A stretch of DNA of 64,000 nucleotides, taken from positions 310,001 through 374,000 of the forward strand of contig NZ_BMYO01000001.1 of NCBI RefSeq assembly GCF_014652315.1, given 5' to 3'. Below, piece after piece: positions 35,928 to 44,748 of this stretch (position 1 is its first letter; every line of letters begins with the position of its first letter). The notes beneath the pieces are model-generated. The model searched no databases and had not been told where the DNA came from. It saw only the letters and a program-made list of their open reading frames with translations. A program made the translations under genes and the position numbers. This DNA is from Jeongeupia chitinilytica. Lineage in GTDB: Bacteria; Pseudomonadota; Gammaproteobacteria; Burkholderiales; Chitinibacteraceae.

Positions 35928-36407
35928 ATGAAAAGTTTGAAAGCCGTTGCCGCGGTGACGATGTTTCTTGCTGCCGGCCTGAGCCACGCTGCGTTCAGCA
36001 AGACCTACACGGTCGGTGCTGCGCCGCTGTCGGTGCAGGACACGTTCTCGGTGACCGGGCCGTCCAAGCTCACCTTCGATCTGACCCCGGTCAGCGCGAC
36101 GGGCAGCCTGGCCAACCTGTTTGCGGTGAACTACCAGCTGGCCCCCATCGGTCAACTGCTGGGTCTCCAGCAACTGATCTTCAACCCGGGTACACGCAGC
36201 TACTCCGGCAGCTTCAACCTGCCGACCGCCGGCACCTACTCGTCGTTCTTCGCCGTGACCAAGGATGCCAACTGGCTGGGCACGCTGAAGCTCAACGTCG
36301 CGCCGGTGCCGGAACCCGAAACCTATGCACTGATGGGCGCTGGCCTGCTGGGCGTGCTGCTGTCGCGCCGTCGCAAGCAGCGCAGCGCAGCCGCACTCGC
36401 AGCTTGA
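35928..36407 (+). CDS. PEP-CTERM domain protein, probable exosortase B substrate
   Basis: Secreted 159-residue protein carrying a sorting tail. Signal peptide (MKSLKAVAAVTMFLAAGLSHA), a beta-rich middle with no catalytic motif (FDLTPVSATG, FNLPTAGTYSSFF), then the sorting signal: Val-Pro-Glu-Pro (PEP at 128-130), a hydrophobic span (131-145) and the basic cluster RRRKQR (147-152). Such tails are recognised and cleaved by exosortases, and xrtB is encoded 6.8 kb downstream. The AAGGA ribosome site lies within a palindrome. It is the only PEP-CTERM protein in the window. A hairpin separates it from epsL. Its function beyond being sorted is unknown. Confidence 0.88.
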   Translation: MKSLKAVAAVTMFLAAGLSHAAFSKTYTVGAAPLSVQDTFSVTGPSKLTFDLTPVSATGSLANLFAVNYQLAPIGQLLGLQQLIFNPGTRSYSGSFNLPTAGTYSSFFAVTKDANWLGTLKLNVAPVPEPETYALMGAGLLGVLLSRRRKQRSAAALAA

Positions 36408-36420
36408 TGTTCGCCTAGCG

Positions 36421-36452
36421 GGCGGTGCGGGTCGGGAACGGCCCGCACTGCC
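36421..36452 (+). terminator. Hairpin between the PEP-CTERM gene and epsL
   Basis: Thirteen-bp stem with two G-U pairs (36421-36433 and 36440-36452) and a 6-nt loop, 14 bp past the PEP-CTERM stop. No T-run follows, so it could be a leaky terminator or a stability hairpin making the PEP-CTERM message more abundant than the eps message. Confidence 0.55.
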
Positions 36453-36523
36453 TTCTCGGCATGGTCTGGTTTGGCAAGGCGTGCAACGGCACGCAAGAAC
36501 GGGTTTCAGGGGACGGTGGCATT

Positions 36524-37720
36524 TTGGGCGTAGCGAGGTTCGAGCGTCGGCGGTACGCGACCGGCCGCATCGCCGTGATGTCCGCCGGTGTGATGCTGGT
36601 ATCGGGCGCGGTGGCCTTTGGGGCTGTCGACGAGACCGATCCGCTGATCCTCTATGCCGACGTTTCCACCTTGTTTGACAGCAACGTGTTCCGGCTGGCC
36701 GACAGTGCGCCGGCCGAAGCGTACGGCGGCAGCAAGTCGGACGTGATCGTCGATCCGAGCATCGGCATGCGGGTGAACTGGCCGGTTTCGCGGCAGCAGT
36801 TGCTGCTCGATGCGCAACTGTCGCGACCGACATATGTGCGGCACCGTCAGCTCGATTACGTCGGCTGGCAGGGTCAGCTGGGCTGGGATTGGCAGTGGGG
36901 CAATGCGTGGTCGGGACGCCTGGGCTACAGCGATTCGCGCACGCTGTCCGAATTCGAAGACGTGATGTTGGGCATCAAGGATCTGGTACGGCAGCAGGGC
37001 GGGGATCTGGCCGCGACGTATGCGCTGACCTCGGACTGGGCACTGCTGGGCTCGCTGGCGAGCAGTCAGCAACACCACGACCAGCGGCGATACCTCGATC
37101 TGCAGCAGGACAGCGCCGGCGGTGGCGTGCGCTACCGAAGCGGGCTGGGCAGCGAAGTGACGGCGCGGGCCGACTTTACGCGGATCACCTATCGCGAGGA
37201 CCTGCTGATACCGGCCGACGAACGTGGATACCGGCAGTGGGTGACCCAGCTCGCTGTGGTCTGGCCCGTCAGCGCCAAGACCCGCCTGCAGGGGGGCTAC
37301 GGCTGGACGAGCTGGAAATATCAGGCGGAAGCCGACTGGCAGCGCAGCCCGACCGGCAACCTGGCGCTGTCGTGGCAGGCAAGCGGGAAAACCAGGCTGT
37401 ACGCCGACTACCGGCGTGCATTCGAGTCGCCGGGCCAGAACATCGGTCGCAACCTGATCGAGGGGTATGGCGTCGGCGCGGAGTGGCAGGCCAGTGAACG
37501 GATCGGTATCGATGCGTCGTGGCGACGCGAGGACAAGCAGGTGCGGCAGGTGCTGGCGTACAGCCAGACAACCGACTACTTGCGACTTGGTTTGAAGTAC
37601 CAGCCGGACCCGGCACTGCAGTTGTCGGTGTACGGCCAGCATCAGGCGCGCGATTCGCAGTTGCCGCTGAACGATTATCGCGCGGCACAGGCCGGGATCG
37701 ACCTGAGGCTGCAGTTTTGA
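36524..37720 (+). CDS. epsL: EpsL-type outer-membrane beta-barrel protein of EPS operon
   Basis: Outer-membrane beta-barrel of the EpsL family found in Methylobacillus-type exopolysaccharide operons; role in EPS export or anchoring is not established. The mature part shows alternating amphipathic strands throughout (for example GWQGQLGWDWQWGNAWSGRL) and ends in phenylalanine (LRLQF). The start is uncertain: the TTG at 36524 gives an Arg-rich signal peptide ending AFGA; the ATG at 36461 would give a leader of over 50 residues; the ATG at 36578 lacks a charged n-region. First gene of the eps operon proper, 40 bp ahead of the sugar transferase gene. Confidence 0.78.
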   Translation: MGVARFERRRYATGRIAVMSAGVMLVSGAVAFGAVDETDPLILYADVSTLFDSNVFRLADSAPAEAYGGSKSDVIVDPSIGMRVNWPVSRQQLLLDAQLSRPTYVRHRQLDYVGWQGQLGWDWQWGNAWSGRLGYSDSRTLSEFEDVMLGIKDLVRQQGGDLAATYALTSDWALLGSLASSQQHHDQRRYLDLQQDSAGGGVRYRSGLGSEVTARADFTRITYREDLLIPADERGYRQWVTQLAVVWPVSAKTRLQGGYGWTSWKYQAEADWQRSPTGNLALSWQASGKTRLYADYRRAFESPGQNIGRNLIEGYGVGAEWQASERIGIDASWRREDKQVRQVLAYSQTTDYLRLGLKYQPDPALQLSVYGQHQARDSQLPLNDYRAAQAGIDLRLQF

Positions 37721-37760
37721 AGGCAAGAGGGTGGGACGTGGGACTGACGGGGGTGGATGC

Positions 37761-39242
37761 ATGAGCCATTTGGATCCGCAATTGCAGCAGGTCGGGGGCG
37801 CGGCAATGGACGACGCGCCGATGCCGCCGCGCGTGTCGTCGCTGAACAACCGCTTCAGCGAGTTCGTCAACGCGGCGCCGCTGGTGAGCGTGTTCAAGTC
37901 CTTCGTCGATCCGGTCGTGGTCGTCGCGGTGCTGTACCTGCTGTCGATTCCGTTCCAGGTCGCGTTCGACGGCTACACCTGCGTGCTGGCCGCGTTCGGT
38001 TTCCTGCTGTCGGCCCATGTGCTCGACGGCCTGTTCCTGTTCGTGCCCGGACACGAGCGCCCCTTGCTCGGGCTGGGACGCTTCACCGTGCAGTGGCTGT
38101 TCATCTGCGTGACGCTGATGCTGCTCGGCTGGGTGTCCGGTTTTGCTGCCTATTTCCACCCGCCGTTCATCCTCGCCTGGTTCGTGCTCGCGCCGGCGGC
38201 ACTGATCGGTGTGCACGCGCTGTTCCGGCCGATCTTCTTCCTGCCGCGCGAGTCGGTCGAGACGCAGCGACGCGCGGTCGTCATCGGCGCCAACCGCCCC
38301 GGCGTGGCGCTGGCCGAGGCGCTGCAGACCGATCCGCTGCACCGGATCAACTGGCTCGGTTACTTCGACGATCGCGAGCTGTCCCGCCTGCCCGGCGTCC
38401 AGCCGTCGCGACTGCTCGGCACGCTGCGCGACCTGCCGAGCTACGTTCGCAGCCACAGCGTGCACAACATCTACATTTCGCTGCCGATGACCTCGCAACC
38501 GCGCGTACTGGCGATGCTGGATGCGCTCAGCGATTCGACGGCATCGATCTATTTCGTGCCGGACCTGTTCGTGTTCGACCTGATCCAGGCGCGCTTCGAC
38601 CACGTTGCCGGCATCCCGGTGGTTGCCGTTTGCGAGAGCCCGTTCATGGGGTTGCGCGGCGTGCTCAAGCGCCTTTCCGACATCGTGCTGGCCACACTGA
38701 TCCTGGCCCTGATCTGGCCGGTGATGCTCGGCGTCGCGATTGCCGTGAAACTGACCTCGCCCGGGCCGGTGCTGTTCAAGCAGCGCCGCTACGGCGCCGA
38801 TGGCGAGAGCATCCTCGTCTACAAGTTTCGTTCGATGACGGTGATGGAAGACGGCGACAGGGTCGTGCAGGCGACCAAGCAGGACCAGCGCTTCACGCCG
38901 ATCGGCGGCTTCCTGCGCCGCAGCTCGCTCGACGAGCTGCCGCAGTTCATCAATGTGCTGCAGGGACGGATGAGTGTGGTCGGACCACGCCCGCATGCCA
39001 ACGCCCACAACGAGCAATACCGGTCGCTGATCAAGGGTTACATGATGCGCCACAAGGTCAAGCCGGGCATCACCGGCTGGGCGCAGGTCAACGGCTTCCG
39101 TGGCGAGACCGACACGCTGGAAAAGATGCAGCGCCGCATCGAGTTCGACCTCGACTACCTGCGCAACTGGTCGATCTGGCTCGACCTCAAGATCGTCGCG
39201 AAAACGGCCTCGTCGATGGCCGGCGACAAGAACGCCTACTGA
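37761..39242 (+). CDS. Undecaprenyl-phosphate glucose (hexose-1-P) phosphotransferase, WcaJ/EpsB type
   Basis: Initiates the EPS repeat unit by transferring a hexose-1-phosphate from UDP-sugar to undecaprenyl phosphate at the inner membrane. The 493-residue protein has four to five N-terminal membrane segments, a central nucleotide-fold domain (RAVVIGANRPGVALAEAL), a further membrane segment, and the bacterial sugar transferase domain: FKQRRYGADGESILVYKFRSM, RRSSLDELPQFINVLQG, MSVVGPRPH. The ATG at 37761 follows GGTGGA. The sugar is probably glucose by family. Confidence 0.9.
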   Translation: MSHLDPQLQQVGGAAMDDAPMPPRVSSLNNRFSEFVNAAPLVSVFKSFVDPVVVVAVLYLLSIPFQVAFDGYTCVLAAFGFLLSAHVLDGLFLFVPGHERPLLGLGRFTVQWLFICVTLMLLGWVSGFAAYFHPPFILAWFVLAPAALIGVHALFRPIFFLPRESVETQRRAVVIGANRPGVALAEALQTDPLHRINWLGYFDDRELSRLPGVQPSRLLGTLRDLPSYVRSHSVHNIYISLPMTSQPRVLAMLDALSDSTASIYFVPDLFVFDLIQARFDHVAGIPVVAVCESPFMGLRGVLKRLSDIVLATLILALIWPVMLGVAIAVKLTSPGPVLFKQRRYGADGESILVYKFRSMTVMEDGDRVVQATKQDQRFTPIGGFLRRSSLDELPQFINVLQGRMSVVGPRPHANAHNEQYRSLIKGYMMRHKVKPGITGWAQVNGFRGETDTLEKMQRRIEFDLDYLRNWSIWLDLKIVAKTASSMAGDKNAY

Positions 39243-39257
39243 CAAAGAGACCGACAG

Positions 39258-40151
39258 ATGAAAACGCTGTACAGGAATACCGCGGTGCTGGCCGCAATCG
39301 TGCTCGGGCTGGCTGCGTGCAAGGACGACGGCGAGAAGAAATCGCCCAGTCAGGTCCTCGCCCGTGTCGGTGATGCGGAAATTACCGTGCATCAGCTCAA
39401 TTTTCTACTGTCGCAACAGCCTGGGCCGGTTGACGCTCAAGGCAAGCAGTTGGTGCTTGACCGGCTGATCGACCAGGAAGTGCTGGTACAGAAGGCTGTT
39501 GCGCTCAAGCTCGACCGGGACCCGAGTGTCGTCCAGGCAATCGAAGCCGCGAAGCGCCAGATACTGGCGCAAGCGGCTGCCGAGCGCGAGATCGGCAAAC
39601 CTGCCAAGCCGACCGATGCACAGATTGAGGCGTTTGCGCTGGCAAACCCTCTACTGTTTGCCGAACGCAAGCGCTTCGATTTCGACGTTTTCCGTGTCAG
39701 CGAGTCCGCGTTGACATCGCCGGTCGAAGCCGCGCTGAACAGCGCCAAATCGGCGCACGACATTGCAGCTGCGCTGAAGAGCAATCAGATCGTTTTTGAT
39801 CAAACCGTGGCGCAGAAAGCGGCCGACGAATTGCCGATGACTTTGCTGCCGCAAATTTCAGCGATGAAGGTTGGCGACGTTGTTGCCGTGCCGGAGGCCG
39901 GTCAGGTGATGTTGCTGCAGCTAAAGTCTTCGGTCGCCGAACCTCGCACAGCGAGCGATGCGGCTGCTGCGATTCGCCAACATTTGCAGGCTGCTCAACT
40001 CGACAACTTGGCCAGCAGCAAGATCAGGTCCTTGCGGCAGACGACCCAGGTCGAATACCTGCAGCGTTTTGCAACCGCCGAGACCAAGCCCGCCGAAGTT
40101 CCGGTCGATGCAAAGCAACATCTTGAGGCTGGTGTGAAGGGGCTGAAATGA
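39258..40151 (+). CDS. epsD: EpsD-family peptidyl-prolyl isomerase-like lipoprotein
   Basis: A 297-residue SurA/PrsA-like protein of the EpsD family. Lipobox LAAC near residue 21 makes it a lipoprotein. The region QVLARVGDAEITVHQLNFLLSQ is the SurA-type N-terminal helix region, and the later part resembles a parvulin-like domain lacking a clear active-site signature. It probably helps outer-membrane or export components fold; this is inference. Base composition is more A+T-rich than its neighbours. The end overlaps epsE by ATGA. Confidence 0.83.
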   Translation: MKTLYRNTAVLAAIVLGLAACKDDGEKKSPSQVLARVGDAEITVHQLNFLLSQQPGPVDAQGKQLVLDRLIDQEVLVQKAVALKLDRDPSVVQAIEAAKRQILAQAAAEREIGKPAKPTDAQIEAFALANPLLFAERKRFDFDVFRVSESALTSPVEAALNSAKSAHDIAAALKSNQIVFDQTVAQKAADELPMTLLPQISAMKVGDVVAVPEAGQVMLLQLKSSVAEPRTASDAAAAIRQHLQAAQLDNLASSKIRSLRQTTQVEYLQRFATAETKPAEVPVDAKQHLEAGVKGLK

Positions 40152-40927
40152 AACGCTGGATTGTGGCGATTTGCCTGCTCGTCGGTGCGGCCGGCGCGCT
40201 TGCTGATACCGGGGGCGACTACAGACTCGGGCCGGGCGATGTTGTAAAGATTTCGGTTTACGACCATCCGGATCTTGGCAGTGAAATCCAGATGAATCGC
40301 GACGGTGTGATCACTTTTCCACTGATCGGCAAGGTGGATCTGAACGGGCTGTCGTTCGCGCAAGCCGAGGCTGCCATTGCGCAGGCGCTCAAAAGCGGCG
40401 GCTTCATCCGGCAGCCCAACGTCAACGTGCTGGTGGCGCAGTATCGCAGCCAGCGTGTCGCCGTGCTCGGCGAAGTCAATCGGCCCGGGCGGTACGCGCT
40501 TGAAGGAGGCGCCTCGTTGGTGGACTTGCTGGCCCAGGCTGGCGGGGCCTCGGCTACCGGAGGCGACAAGCTCGTGCTGGTGCGCGGCACTTCGCGGCGT
40601 GACTTCCTGTTGAGCCAGTTGCTGGGTAACGAGGATCCGGCGATCCGTGAGGTTCGGGTTCAGGCCGGCGACGTGATCTTCGTGCCGCGAATGCAGCAGG
40701 TCTTCGTTTACGGCGAGGTGAACCGTCCCGGCAACTTTCGCCTCGAACAGAACATGACGGTGATGCAGGCGCTGTCGGTGGCTGGCGGCTTCAACCCCCG
40801 CGCGTCCAAGCGCAGCCTTGAAGTACACCGGACCCGGGCCGACGGCAGTGTCGAGGAGATCGACGTCAAGCCGAGCGACCGGCTGCAGGACAACGACGTC
40901 CTGTATGTGCAGGAAAGCCTGTTCTAA
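40148..40927 (+). CDS. epsE: Polysaccharide export outer-membrane protein EpsE (Wza-like)
   Basis: Periplasmic/outer-membrane polysaccharide export component, 259 residues. Signal peptide (cleaved after ALA), Poly_export domain (YRLGPGDVVKISVYDHPDLG), then two SLBB domains (VAVLGEVNRPGRYALEG; VFVYGEVNRPGNFRLEQ). No lipobox cysteine is present in the signal peptide, unlike Wza, as in other EpsE-type proteins. Translationally coupled to epsD. Confidence 0.9.
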   Translation: MKRWIVAICLLVGAAGALADTGGDYRLGPGDVVKISVYDHPDLGSEIQMNRDGVITFPLIGKVDLNGLSFAQAEAAIAQALKSGGFIRQPNVNVLVAQYRSQRVAVLGEVNRPGRYALEGGASLVDLLAQAGGASATGGDKLVLVRGTSRRDFLLSQLLGNEDPAIREVRVQAGDVIFVPRMQQVFVYGEVNRPGNFRLEQNMTVMQALSVAGGFNPRASKRSLEVHRTRADGSVEEIDVKPSDRLQDNDVLYVQESLF

Positions 40928-40951
40928 ACGGCGACCACGACGGATAACACA

Positions 40952-42331
40952 ATGAATTTCCAACAGTTCCTTCATGTCCTCCTAGCACGAAAATGGATTG
41001 CGCTGTCGGTGCTGGCGACCGTGGTGCTCAGTGCCGCGGCGGTCAGCGTGCTGATGCCCAAGCAATACACTGCGGATGCTGCGCTCACGATCGATGTCAA
41101 AGCCAGCGATCCGATCACCGGCATGCCGGTACAGGGCTACCTTGCCAACGGTTTCATGGCGACGCAGGTCGACATCATCGCCAGCCAGAATGGCGCCTTG
41201 CGCGTCGTCACCGCGTTGGACCTGCTGGACCGTCCGGAAGTGCGCGAGCGCTGGCTTGCAGCCACCAACGGTCGCGGCGAGATGCGCGACTGGCTGGCGG
41301 CGGCCTTGCTCAAGGGGCTGGAGGTCAAACCGAGCCGCGAGAGCAATACCATCGGGCTCGAATATACCGCTGCCGACCCCAAGTTCGCGGCCATCCTTGC
41401 CAACGAGTTTGCCGCCGCGTACATCCGCGGGGTAGCAGACATGCGCGCTGCCGCTGCGCAGCAGAACAATGCCTTCTTCGAGCAGCAGCTCAAGTTGCTC
41501 AAGGGCAATCTGGAGAAGGCACAGCAGCAGTTGTCGAGCTACCAGCAGGCACAAGGCATCGTTGCCAGCGACGAACGCCTGGACGTCGAAACGCAGCGGT
41601 TGAACGAGCTGGGTAGTCAGGCCGCGCAGGCGCAAGGTGCCGCGCTGGATGCGCAATCGCGGACCAAGGGCGGCGCGCAGGCGCCCGATGTGCTGAACAA
41701 CCCGCTGATCCAGCAACTGAAGAACCAGCTGGCGATCCAGCAAGGCAAGCTTGACGAGGCTGCGCAGAAGTACGGGCCGAACCATCCGCATTACCTGCAG
41801 GCCAAGGCCGAACTCGACGCGACCCGATCGCAGTTGAACCAGCTGCTGGCGCAATATGCCGGCGGGTTGCACAGCGCCGCCGGCAACGCCGATTCGCGCC
41901 AGGCGGCGATGGTTGCTGCGTTGCAGGCACAAAAGGCGAGAGTGCTCGAACTCAAGTCGCAGCGCTCGCATCTGGACGTGCTGCAGCGCGAGGTCGACAG
42001 CGCCCAGCGTGCCTACGATCAGGCTTTGCAGCGTTTGTCGCAGACGGCGCTCGAAAGCCGCGCAACCCAGACCAACATCGCGATGCTCAAGACCGCGGTC
42101 GAGCCGCTGCGACCGTCGAGCCCGAAGTTGCTGCTCAACCTGTTGCTGGCGCTGTTCGTCGGCAGCGTGCTCGGCATCGCGTTCGCAATGCTGGCCGAGC
42201 TGTTCGACCGCCGCGTACGGTCTGCGACCGATGTCGAAACACTGCTTGATCTGCCGGTGCTGGCGGTGCTCGGTCAGGCGCCCGTCAAGCGCGGCCGCTT
42301 CGGTTTCCGCAAGCTTGCCACTGCCGCATAA
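40952..42331 (+). CDS. epsF: Chain-length determinant protein EpsF (Wzz family)
   Basis: Inner-membrane polysaccharide co-polymerase, 459 residues. An N-terminal membrane segment (WIALSVLATVVLSAAAVSVL, about 15-34) and a C-terminal one (SPKLLLNLLLALFVGSVLGIA, about 390-410) flank a long coiled-coil periplasmic region rich in Gln/Ala, as in Wzz proteins without a fused kinase. The Pro-rich segment PLRPSSPK before the second membrane helix is the usual motif. It is the partner of EpsG, whose gene begins 10 bp later with a strong AAGGAGG site. Confidence 0.9.
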   Translation: MNFQQFLHVLLARKWIALSVLATVVLSAAAVSVLMPKQYTADAALTIDVKASDPITGMPVQGYLANGFMATQVDIIASQNGALRVVTALDLLDRPEVRERWLAATNGRGEMRDWLAAALLKGLEVKPSRESNTIGLEYTAADPKFAAILANEFAAAYIRGVADMRAAAAQQNNAFFEQQLKLLKGNLEKAQQQLSSYQQAQGIVASDERLDVETQRLNELGSQAAQAQGAALDAQSRTKGGAQAPDVLNNPLIQQLKNQLAIQQGKLDEAAQKYGPNHPHYLQAKAELDATRSQLNQLLAQYAGGLHSAAGNADSRQAAMVAALQAQKARVLELKSQRSHLDVLQREVDSAQRAYDQALQRLSQTALESRATQTNIAMLKTAVEPLRPSSPKLLLNLLLALFVGSVLGIAFAMLAELFDRRVRSATDVETLLDLPVLAVLGQAPVKRGRFGFRKLATAA

Positions 42332-42341
42332 GGAGGCCGAA

Positions 42342-43205
42342 ATGATCGCCGAAGAATTCCAGCTCCCCGTCGCCGGCCACATCGGCAAGCTGCTGCTCGA
42401 GAGCGGCAAGATCAACCCGCAACAGGCCGAGCAGATTCTGCTGTTGCAGAAGGAGCGTAGCCTGCGCTTTGGCGAGGCGGCGATCCTGCTTGGTTTCATC
42501 GATGAAGGCGACATTCAGCAGGCGTTGGCGGCTCAGTTCGCCTACCCCTACTTGCTGCCGGGCGAAGGGGGCCTCGATCCGGCACTGGTTGCCGCCTACA
42601 AGCCGTTCCAACCGCAGGTCGAAGCGCTGCGCAGCCTGCGCAGCCAGTTGCTGCTGCGCTGGATGAGCGTCGGCCAGAAGTGCATTGCCTTGGTCGAGCC
42701 CGAGGCCGGCCAAGGCGCAAGCCTGACGGCCGCCAATCTGGCCATCGTGTTCTCGCAGCTCGGTGAACGGACCTTGCTGATCGATGCCAATCTGCGCCAA
42801 CCGCGCCAGCACGCCTTGTTTGGCCTGAACAACCGTCTTGGCCTGAGCGACCTGCTCGCCGGCCGGGCCGATCTGGCTGCGATTCAGCGTGTTGACAAGC
42901 TGCGTGATCTGTCGGTACTGACTGCCGGCACACAGGCACCCAATCCGCAGGAACTGCTGTCGCGCGATGGGTTTGGCGCGCTGCTGACTACGTTCCAACT
43001 GCACTACGACGTGATCCTGCTCGACGCCCATCCGGCACACGGCGCAGCTGATGCGCAACTGATCGCGGCCAGGGCGCACGGCGTCGTTCTCGTCGGACAG
43101 CAGCACCGTACCTCGCTGAAAAGCCTGCAGCGCAGCCGCGACCAGTTGAACACAGCCGGAGCCCAGGTGCTCGGCGTCGTGCTGACAACCGGGGATCGCA
43201 TGTGA
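42342..43205 (+). CDS. epsG: EpsG-type tyrosine-kinase-like ATPase, with degenerate nucleotide site
   Basis: Cytoplasmic partner of EpsF, 287 residues. Residues 1-75 are a GspE N-terminal-like domain (INPQQAEQILLLQKERSLRFG), and 95-287 a BY-kinase/ParA-like fold. The Walker A equivalent is EAGQGASL (121-128), in which the usual Lys/Arg is Ala126. Walker A-prime is LLIDANLR (145-152), with Asn150 for Asp. Walker B is VILLDAH (224-230). The C-terminus (LTTGDRM) lacks a Tyr cluster. It may be an inactive regulator; this is inference. The stop overlaps the xrtB GTG start. Confidence 0.85.
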   Translation: MIAEEFQLPVAGHIGKLLLESGKINPQQAEQILLLQKERSLRFGEAAILLGFIDEGDIQQALAAQFAYPYLLPGEGGLDPALVAAYKPFQPQVEALRSLRSQLLLRWMSVGQKCIALVEPEAGQGASLTAANLAIVFSQLGERTLLIDANLRQPRQHALFGLNNRLGLSDLLAGRADLAAIQRVDKLRDLSVLTAGTQAPNPQELLSRDGFGALLTTFQLHYDVILLDAHPAHGAADAQLIAARAHGVVLVGQQHRTSLKSLQRSRDQLNTAGAQVLGVVLTTGDRM

Positions 43206-44074
43206 CCGCAACCGTGCGATCGCTGACGTTCTGGGCCGGCCACCTTTCGCGCAACGTGCTGTTGCTGGTCGGCCTTGCTGTACTTGCGGTGCCGACCGTG
43301 GTGCGGCTCGCACTCGGGTTGTGGGAAACCCCCGAACAGGGTCACGGCCCGCTGATCCTCGCTGTCGTGCTGTGGTTGTTCTGGCATCGCTTGCCGGACT
43401 GGCTGGCTCTGCGCACACCGGGTCGGCCAGGCTGGGCACTGGTGCTGCTGGTTCCTGCGCTGGCGGCATACGCGCTGGGGCGTTCGCAAGCGATCCTGCT
43501 GCTCGAAGTCGGCAGCTTCATCCCGGTCGCTGCTGCGTTGCTGCTGGCGTGCCGTGGCTGGCAGGGCGTAAAGCTGTACTGGTTCGCGCTGATTTTCATG
43601 CTGTTTCTGGTGCCATTGCCGGCCGCGGTCGTTGACAGCCTGACCGGTGCGCTCAAGGCGCAAGTCTCGCATATCGCCGAAGTGCTGCTGTACACGATTG
43701 GCTACCCGGTAGCGCGCAACGGTGTACTGCTGACAGTCGGGCCTTACCAGTTGCTGGTGGCCGATGCGTGCTCGGGGATGAATTCGATGTTCAGCCTGCT
43801 CGCGGTCGGTTCGCTCTATGTCTACATCAGCGGCCATACCAGCGTCTGGCGTAATGCCCTGCTGGTTGCTGCGATGCTGCCGATGGCGTTCGTCGCCAAC
43901 ATCGTTCGGGTGATGGTGCTGATCCTCGTCACTTATCACTTTGGCGATGCGGCCGGGCAGGGTTTCGTGCACGGCTTTGCCGGTATGGTGCTGTTCGCGA
44001 TCGCGCTGGCCGGCATGTTCTTGCTCGATCGTGCGCTGGGGCTGATCCGGCGCAACACCGGGAGGCTGGTATGA
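43202..44074 (+). CDS. xrtB: Exosortase B
   Basis: Membrane transpeptidase-like enzyme that recognises PEP-CTERM tails. The 290-residue protein has about eight membrane segments. The catalytic residues are visible: Cys190 in VADACSGMNS, Arg236 in ANIVRVMVL and His257 in GQGFVHGFAG. The order epsD-epsE-epsF-epsG-xrtB-epsI is that of the XrtB system first seen in Methylobacillus EPS loci. The GTG start overlaps the epsG stop, and the epsI start overlaps its stop, indicating coupled translation. The substrate most likely is the PEP-CTERM protein at 35928 and others elsewhere in the genome. Confidence 0.93.
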   Translation: MTATVRSLTFWAGHLSRNVLLLVGLAVLAVPTVVRLALGLWETPEQGHGPLILAVVLWLFWHRLPDWLALRTPGRPGWALVLLVPALAAYALGRSQAILLLEVGSFIPVAAALLLACRGWQGVKLYWFALIFMLFLVPLPAAVVDSLTGALKAQVSHIAEVLLYTIGYPVARNGVLLTVGPYQLLVADACSGMNSMFSLLAVGSLYVYISGHTSVWRNALLVAAMLPMAFVANIVRVMVLILVTYHFGDAAGQGFVHGFAGMVLFAIALAGMFLLDRALGLIRRNTGRLV

Positions 44075-44748
44075 GTCGTGCACTGGCCGCGACCTTCGCA
44101 CTGCTGATGCTCGCCACTGCGGCAGCGGCGGCATGGATGACACCCACGCTGCGCCTCGCCGAGCAACGCATTGTCGACCTCAAGGACATCGTACCAACGC
44201 AGTTCGCCGGCTGGCGTCTCGATCCAGAGCAGGGCGTGATCGAAGTCCCGGCCGAGCTGCAAGCCACGATGAGCCGGGTGTATTCGGAAACCCTGAGCCG
44301 GACCTACGTCAACGCCAACGGCGAGCGTGTGATGCTGGCGGTGGCCTATGGCAAGGACCAGAGTGACGGTAACAACAGTGTGCACCGGCCCGAGGTGTGC
44401 TACCCCGCCCAGGGGTTCGAGATCGGACGTGCCCGAGCGGGCCGCATCTACTTCGCCGACGGCGACCTCGCGGTAACCCAGCTGGTTGCCCGGTTGGAAA
44501 CCCGGATCGAACCGATCAGCTACTGGATCACCGTCGGCAATCGCCTGGTCGGTAACGGGAGTGAGCAGAAGTGGGCACAGCTGCGGTACGGCCTGAACGG
44601 TGTCATACCGGACGGGCTGCTGTTCCGGGTTTCCACGATCGATGACGACAGCGCACGTGCCTATCACCTGCAATCACAGTTCGTTGATGATCTGCGTCGC
44701 GCCGTGCTGCCCCGGCATCGGGCGATCCTCTTCGGAGAGCGCGAATGA
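44071..44748 (+). CDS. epsI: EpsI family exosortase-associated protein
   Basis: 225-residue periplasmic protein anchored by an N-terminal membrane segment (ALAATFALLMLATAAAAAWM). The conserved block HRPEVCYPAQGFEIG, with a Cys and His in the characteristic spacing, identifies the EpsI family, almost always encoded next to or fused to exosortases. Its exact role is unknown; the Cys suggests assistance in the sorting reaction, which is speculative. It is overlapped by xrtB and by the polymerase gene (both ATGA). Confidence 0.9.
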   Translation: MSRALAATFALLMLATAAAAAWMTPTLRLAEQRIVDLKDIVPTQFAGWRLDPEQGVIEVPAELQATMSRVYSETLSRTYVNANGERVMLAVAYGKDQSDGNNSVHRPEVCYPAQGFEIGRARAGRIYFADGDLAVTQLVARLETRIEPISYWITVGNRLVGNGSEQKWAQLRYGLNGVIPDGLLFRVSTIDDDSARAYHLQSQFVDDLRRAVLPRHRAILFGERE

